The notes below the pieces were generated by a model. The model had not been told where the DNA came from and did no database searches. It saw only the letters and a list, made by a program, of their open reading frames with translations. Shown in pieces: positions 7,002 through 9,417 of a DNA stretch of 9,417 bases. The translations under genes were made by a program, and so were the position numbers. Every line of letters starts with the position of its first letter. Positions within the stretch are counted from its first letter, which is position 1. This DNA is from Rickettsiales bacterium. GTDB taxonomy: Bacteria; Pseudomonadota; Alphaproteobacteria; Rickettsiales; UBA1997. The stretch is from contig JAIRWJ010000063.1 in NCBI GenBank assembly GCA_031269065.1, positions 1-9,417 on the forward strand. Direction: 5' to 3'.

Positions 7002-7880
7002 TTACACGTCCCTGCCAAAAATTTCCTTCAAATGTCTCAAATAATAATTCTCAAAACCTACAGCTTTTATAGTTGACGCAAGTTCGCTCTTCCCTATATA
7101 TCCCCTAATAAGGGCTATTTCCTCTGGACAGGAAAGCATCTGATTTCCGGCTATCTGGAAATGTCTCACAAAATTAGATGCCCTTATATATGACTCCACG
7201 GTGCCCGCATCAAACCAGGCACAGTTTTTTGTCATTTTTATAACATTAAGTCTTCCCTCATCCATATACAGTTTATTTAAATCAGTAATTTCCAATTCAT
7301 TTCTATTAGAAAATTTCAAAGTATTTGCTTTTTTTACAACATCATTCGGATAAAAATACAAGCCAACCACCGCTTGGTTTGATTTTGGGTCGGATGGTTT
7401 TTCTACTAGCGATAAAACTCTACCATCCCTGGATAATTCAACTACTCCATATTCTTTCGGATTTCTGACGGAACGGCAGAGAATACTTGCACAGTCTTTA
7501 TTTCTCAAAGTCTGCTCTTTAATTTTTTCAATGTAGGGATCAATGTAAAAAATATTATCTCCAAGTATTAGGCATACGTCATCATTTCCCAAAAAATCAC
7601 TGGCAATCGGAAAAGCCTCGGCTATGCCCCTTGGTTCTTTCTGTACAAAATATCTAATGCTAATACCAAATCGTTCCCCATCTCCGAGCAGTTCTCTGAA
7701 CATGTCAATGGCTCCAGGTGTTGAAATTAGTGTGATGTCCTCTATACCAAACTGCATCAGTGTGGATAGAGGATAGTATATCATAGGTTTGTCATATATA
7801 GGAATTAGATGTTTATTTATAGATTTAGTCGTTGGGAAAAGCCTTGATCCCAAACCACCCGCCATGATGATTCCTTTCAT
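7002..7880 (-). CDS. rmlA: Glucose-1-phosphate thymidylyltransferase
   Basis: The 292-residue nucleotidyltransferase joins glucose-1-phosphate and dTTP to dTDP-glucose. The signature MAGGLGSRLFPTT (residues 6-18) has Arg13 where the family has GG-G-T-R, here with Ser for Thr. KHLIPIYDKPMIYYPLSTLM is the classic substrate-binding block. LGDN (106-109) carries the metal-binding Asp108, EYGVVE is at 143-148, EKPSDPKS at 160-167, GLYFY at 173-177, and FDAGT at 223-227 holds the second metal ligand. Length matches RmlA. A strong GGAGG precedes the start. It opens the rmlA-rmlB-vioA unit after the only noticeable gap in the leftward gene group, so it may also have its own promoter. Confidence 0.95.
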   Translation of the reverse strand: MKGIIMAGGLGSRLFPTTKSINKHLIPIYDKPMIYYPLSTLMQFGIEDITLISTPGAIDMFRELLGDGERFGISIRYFVQKEPRGIAEAFPIASDFLGNDDVCLILGDNIFYIDPYIEKIKEQTLRNKDCASILCRSVRNPKEYGVVELSRDGRVLSLVEKPSDPKSNQAVVGLYFYPNDVVKKANTLKFSNRNELEITDLNKLYMDEGRLNVIKMTKNCAWFDAGTVESYIRASNFVRHFQIAGNQMLSCPEEIALIRGYIGKSELASTIKAVGFENYYLRHLKEIFGRDV

Positions 7881-7937
7881 GTAGTAACCTCCAGCCTTAC
7901 AGCTAAGGTGAATGAATAATAGTTATACTCCCTTTGT
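7881..7937 (-). promoter_or_regulatory. Ribosome binding site and spacer before rmlA
   Basis: On the - strand GGAGG (7888-7892) lies seven bases before the rmlA ATG. Next to it CCTTA-GCTG-TAAGG (7895-7908) forms a small 5-bp hairpin without a T run, so it is not an intrinsic terminator. TATAAC and TATTAT further upstream could be -10 elements, but no -35 at proper spacing was found. Confidence 0.45.
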
Positions 7938-8540
7938 CTAATTTTTTCCATAGAATTCCTCTAGAAAATTTCTAAAATCAACCCAAACCGAACGGACTTG
8001 AGCTTTCTCTCTGATGGTCTGATACTCACGTTCCCCTAGCTCCACTATTGTTCTGTTGGCTGTTTTCGGTATAAAAATACTCCAGATCGCGCCCCAGGAT
8101 CTTGGATTTTTGTTGTTAGAAACTTTTTCAGCTATAGAGCCAAACACTTTGCCCACAAATGGATAGAATTTATTTCCATCAGGAGTAAAAACTAAGATAT
8201 TATCGAGATAACAGGTTTTGTCAGATTTGTCCTCCATCAGTTTGACTATACCCTTTACCCCCAGGGTTTCTTGGCAATACTTTGTGTTGGTCCCTGGAAA
8301 ACCATTTAGGGCATCTATGAATAGACCTGAATCACTCACAACCAGCGGAGTTCTTATTTTTTCGTAAGCACATTCGGCTTTCCGGATTGCTATTTCCTTC
8401 AGCGAGGAACTTTGAATTTCATATAGGCCCTTTAGAACTATCTGCTTCAGAATAAAATCAGAATCCTTCAGTTGGCTCTCCAGACTTAGAACTTTGCCTC
8501 TATTGGAAGTTACGAAACTAATCTCCACTCCACTAGTCAT
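7938..8540 (-). CDS. HAM1/RdgB-like nucleotide pyrophosphatase, divergent
   Basis: The 200-residue protein fits the all-alpha/beta HAM1 fold whose members hydrolyse non-canonical purine triphosphates (ITP, dITP, XTP) to monophosphates and pyrophosphate. FVTSNRGK (9-16), YEIQ (40-43), the catalytic segment VSDSGLFIDALNGFPG with Asp70 (68-83), and TKYCQETLG match the archaeal/eukaryotic-type proteins. The C-terminal half differs. The family's FGYDPIF reads SWGAIWSIFIP (148-158), and the base-contacting SHR motif is not found near TIREKAQVRSVW. Substrate preference may therefore differ from house-cleaning enzymes. GAGGT eight bases before the ATG sets the start, and the gene overlaps the preceding one by eight bases. 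The fold is secure; activity on ITP/XTP is uncertain. Confidence 0.8.
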   Translation of the reverse strand: MTSGVEISFVTSNRGKVLSLESQLKDSDFILKQIVLKGLYEIQSSSLKEIAIRKAECAYEKIRTPLVVSDSGLFIDALNGFPGTNTKYCQETLGVKGIVKLMEDKSDKTCYLDNILVFTPDGNKFYPFVGKVFGSIAEKVSNNKNPRSWGAIWSIFIPKTANRTIVELGEREYQTIREKAQVRSVWVDFRNFLEEFYGKN

Positions 8541-8934
8541 GATACAACCTCAAACACAGATTACAGGCTTCTTCCAGCGTTTCAACTCTGGTTGTCAGGT
8601 GGTAATCAAGCCAATAGTTTCCCCGATGGTTACCACCAAAAGCTATAATAGTTTTCTCGTTTTCGTAGGCGTAGAGAATTTCCATAGACGTGCCAATCAT
8701 GGAAACATTTTCAAAACTATCGTTTACAATAACTATGTCCGATGTTCTTATATCACTCTTGTCACGAACAACGGCGCATTTTGGGTTACTAAAAGTCTCC
8801 TTTGATTCACGCCCCCTGTAGGGAGATAGAATCCTGAATCTGTTCTCTAGTATTCGAGAAATCTCATTTCTCCAGCCCATACCCTCTTCCCTTTTTATTC
8901 CGACCATGGGGCCACTCAGAAACACTGTCTTCAT
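8533..8934 (-). CDS. Nucleoside 2-deoxyribosyltransferase-like protein
   Basis: The 133-residue protein has the pattern of this family, whose members exchange bases on 2'-deoxyribonucleosides or hydrolyse the N-glycosidic bond of (deoxy)nucleotides. FLSGPM (5-10) is the N-terminal substrate loop, then GWRNEI, LSPYRG (36-41), VVRDKSDIRTSDIVIVN (55-71), and GTSMEILYA (81-89) with Glu85 as the likely nucleophile. The final YHLTTRVETLEEA is also familiar. Length is slightly short but no block is absent. The ATG overlaps the end of the phosphatase-like gene by ATGA, with GGAG seven bases upstream. It is coupled to the HAM1-like gene, which suggests a shared nucleotide substrate. Transferase versus nucleotide hydrolase cannot be decided from sequence. 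Confidence 0.8.
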   Translation of the reverse strand: MKTVFLSGPMVGIKREEGMGWRNEISRILENRFRILSPYRGRESKETFSNPKCAVVRDKSDIRTSDIVIVNDSFENVSMIGTSMEILYAYENEKTIIAFGGNHRGNYWLDYHLTTRVETLEEACNLCLRLYHD

Positions 8935-9417
8935 TTTATTTCTCCAAAAATTGACTCCTTCGCCTTACTTTGATCCTTTATTCTATTTACCTGCTTTCTA
9001 TAGGGACCATATCTGATTCTCATTAGATTATAGCTCTTGTCCCATTCATATTCATTATAACCGCTTCTAAACATATAACAGTCTTTTATGTCTTGGCTAT
9101 TCCTGGCAAAATCAGGAAAGAATCTAGAAGAAAGCTCATAGAGATGTAAAATCTGATCATCATGTAGAAAGCATGGAACCTGATCTTGGAAAAACTCCAG
9201 GCTACCATTGACGAGCTTTTCTAGACTTGCGTCTCTGTATTTTTCCATTCTAGACAGTTCATTGGCTATAAATATAGAAGAGAGGAAACCTGTGCGACCA
9301 ATGCCCGCATTGCAGTTTATCGCTAGATGACCTCTTTCGGAGAGCAGATTAGCCTTAGTAACTATTGTTTATATAATTTTGAAGGCCTGATTCGTATTAT
9401 CTTTATCTTCCAATAAT
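8931..9417 (-). pseudogene. Tyrosine/dual-specificity phosphatase-like, interrupted, 5' end outside window
   Basis: Read leftward, the frame includes the phosphatase loop NCNAGIGRTG (Cys codon at 9312-9314), matching the HCxAGxGR(T/S)G signature, with the usual His replaced by Asn. About 105 more residues follow after the first ATG at 9246-9248. That ATG is an unlikely start, because it would exclude the loop. Upstream, in the same frame, a TAA at 9369-9371 interrupts reading; beyond it LLEDKDNTNQAF continues to the window edge. No ATG, GTG or TTG lies between the TAA and the loop, so either the gene carries a nonsense mutation or the sequence has an error. The C-terminal region (FFQDQVPCFLHDD, YGPYRKQVNRIK) is not recognised. 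It overlaps the deoxyribosyltransferase-like gene by four bases and would head the leftward operon. Confidence 0.55.

Noticed and set aside
7881..7937. Intrinsic terminator between the HAM1-like gene and rmlA
   Set aside because: The only hairpin has a 5-bp A/T-containing stem and no following T run.
8494..8805. Open + strand frame opposite the deoxyribosyltransferase-like gene
   Set aside because: The - strand protein carries the family motifs (SGPM, GTSMEI); the + frame has none and no ribosome binding site.
1..9417. Whole window as part of a jumbo phage genome (tRNA synthetase, RmlA/RmlB, NDT, HAM1, terminase)
   Set aside because: Both terminase pieces are confined to a high-G+C patch and the large one is truncated, while citrate synthase and gmhA point to a cellular genome. 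Not strictly excluded.
1..9417. tRNA genes, CRISPR arrays, insertion sequences, attachment sites
   Set aside because: No cloverleaf with a TTC loop, no regularly spaced repeats, no transposase motifs and no paired direct repeats flanking the phage piece were seen on either strand by eye.

Overview
The window is bacterial chromosomal DNA. It has Shine-Dalgarno-led, overlapping genes, TGA used as a stop, phage terminase remnants, and housekeeping genes (aspartyl-tRNA synthetase, citrate synthase) mixed with surface-sugar genes. It is AT-rich overall with heavy ATA, AGA and AGG codon use, but composition is patchy: the terminase segment reaches 69 G+C in 120 bases (2941-3060), while parts of the right half fall to about 20-25%. 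Such patchiness, with several broken genes side by side, suggests a host-associated or decaying genome, or a mosaic accessory region. I cannot name the taxon.

Left part, + strand (1-3508): an S51 peptidase E-like gene is followed by an aspartyl-tRNA synthetase that is open only if two compensating frameshifts are allowed. It lacks the usual bacterial GAD insert and ends in a predicted membrane helix. A gmhA-like sedoheptulose-7-phosphate isomerase overlaps its end and loses its C-terminus at a sharp junction with a phage small terminase gene. That gene is followed by an N-terminal stub of the large terminase with its Walker A motif. The phage stretch is visibly richer in G+C than its flanks.

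Middle (3509-4915): a 213-base stretch without a recognisable gene precedes a short, divergent but catalytically complete citrate synthase (gltA). Its last codons overlap tail-to-tail with the leftward gene group.

Right part, - strand, read leftward from 9417 to 4908: six tightly packed genes. First come a tyrosine-phosphatase-like gene (5' end outside the window, interrupted by a stop), a nucleoside 2-deoxyribosyltransferase-like protein and a HAM1/RdgB-like nucleotide pyrophosphatase, joined by 4- and 8-base overlaps. After a 57-base gap with a strong ribosome binding site come rmlA, rmlB and a VioA-type aminotransferase. The last three form a coherent pathway from glucose-1-phosphate and dTTP to dTDP-4-keto-6-deoxyglucose and then a dTDP-4-amino-4,6-dideoxy sugar, probably for a surface polysaccharide.

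The points most worth following are: a dnaX-like slippery site exactly where the synthetase reading frame must shift; the membrane tail and missing GAD domain of that synthetase; the HAM1-like protein that has lost the family's base-recognition motifs and is translationally coupled to a deoxyribosyltransferase; and the gmhA/terminase junction.
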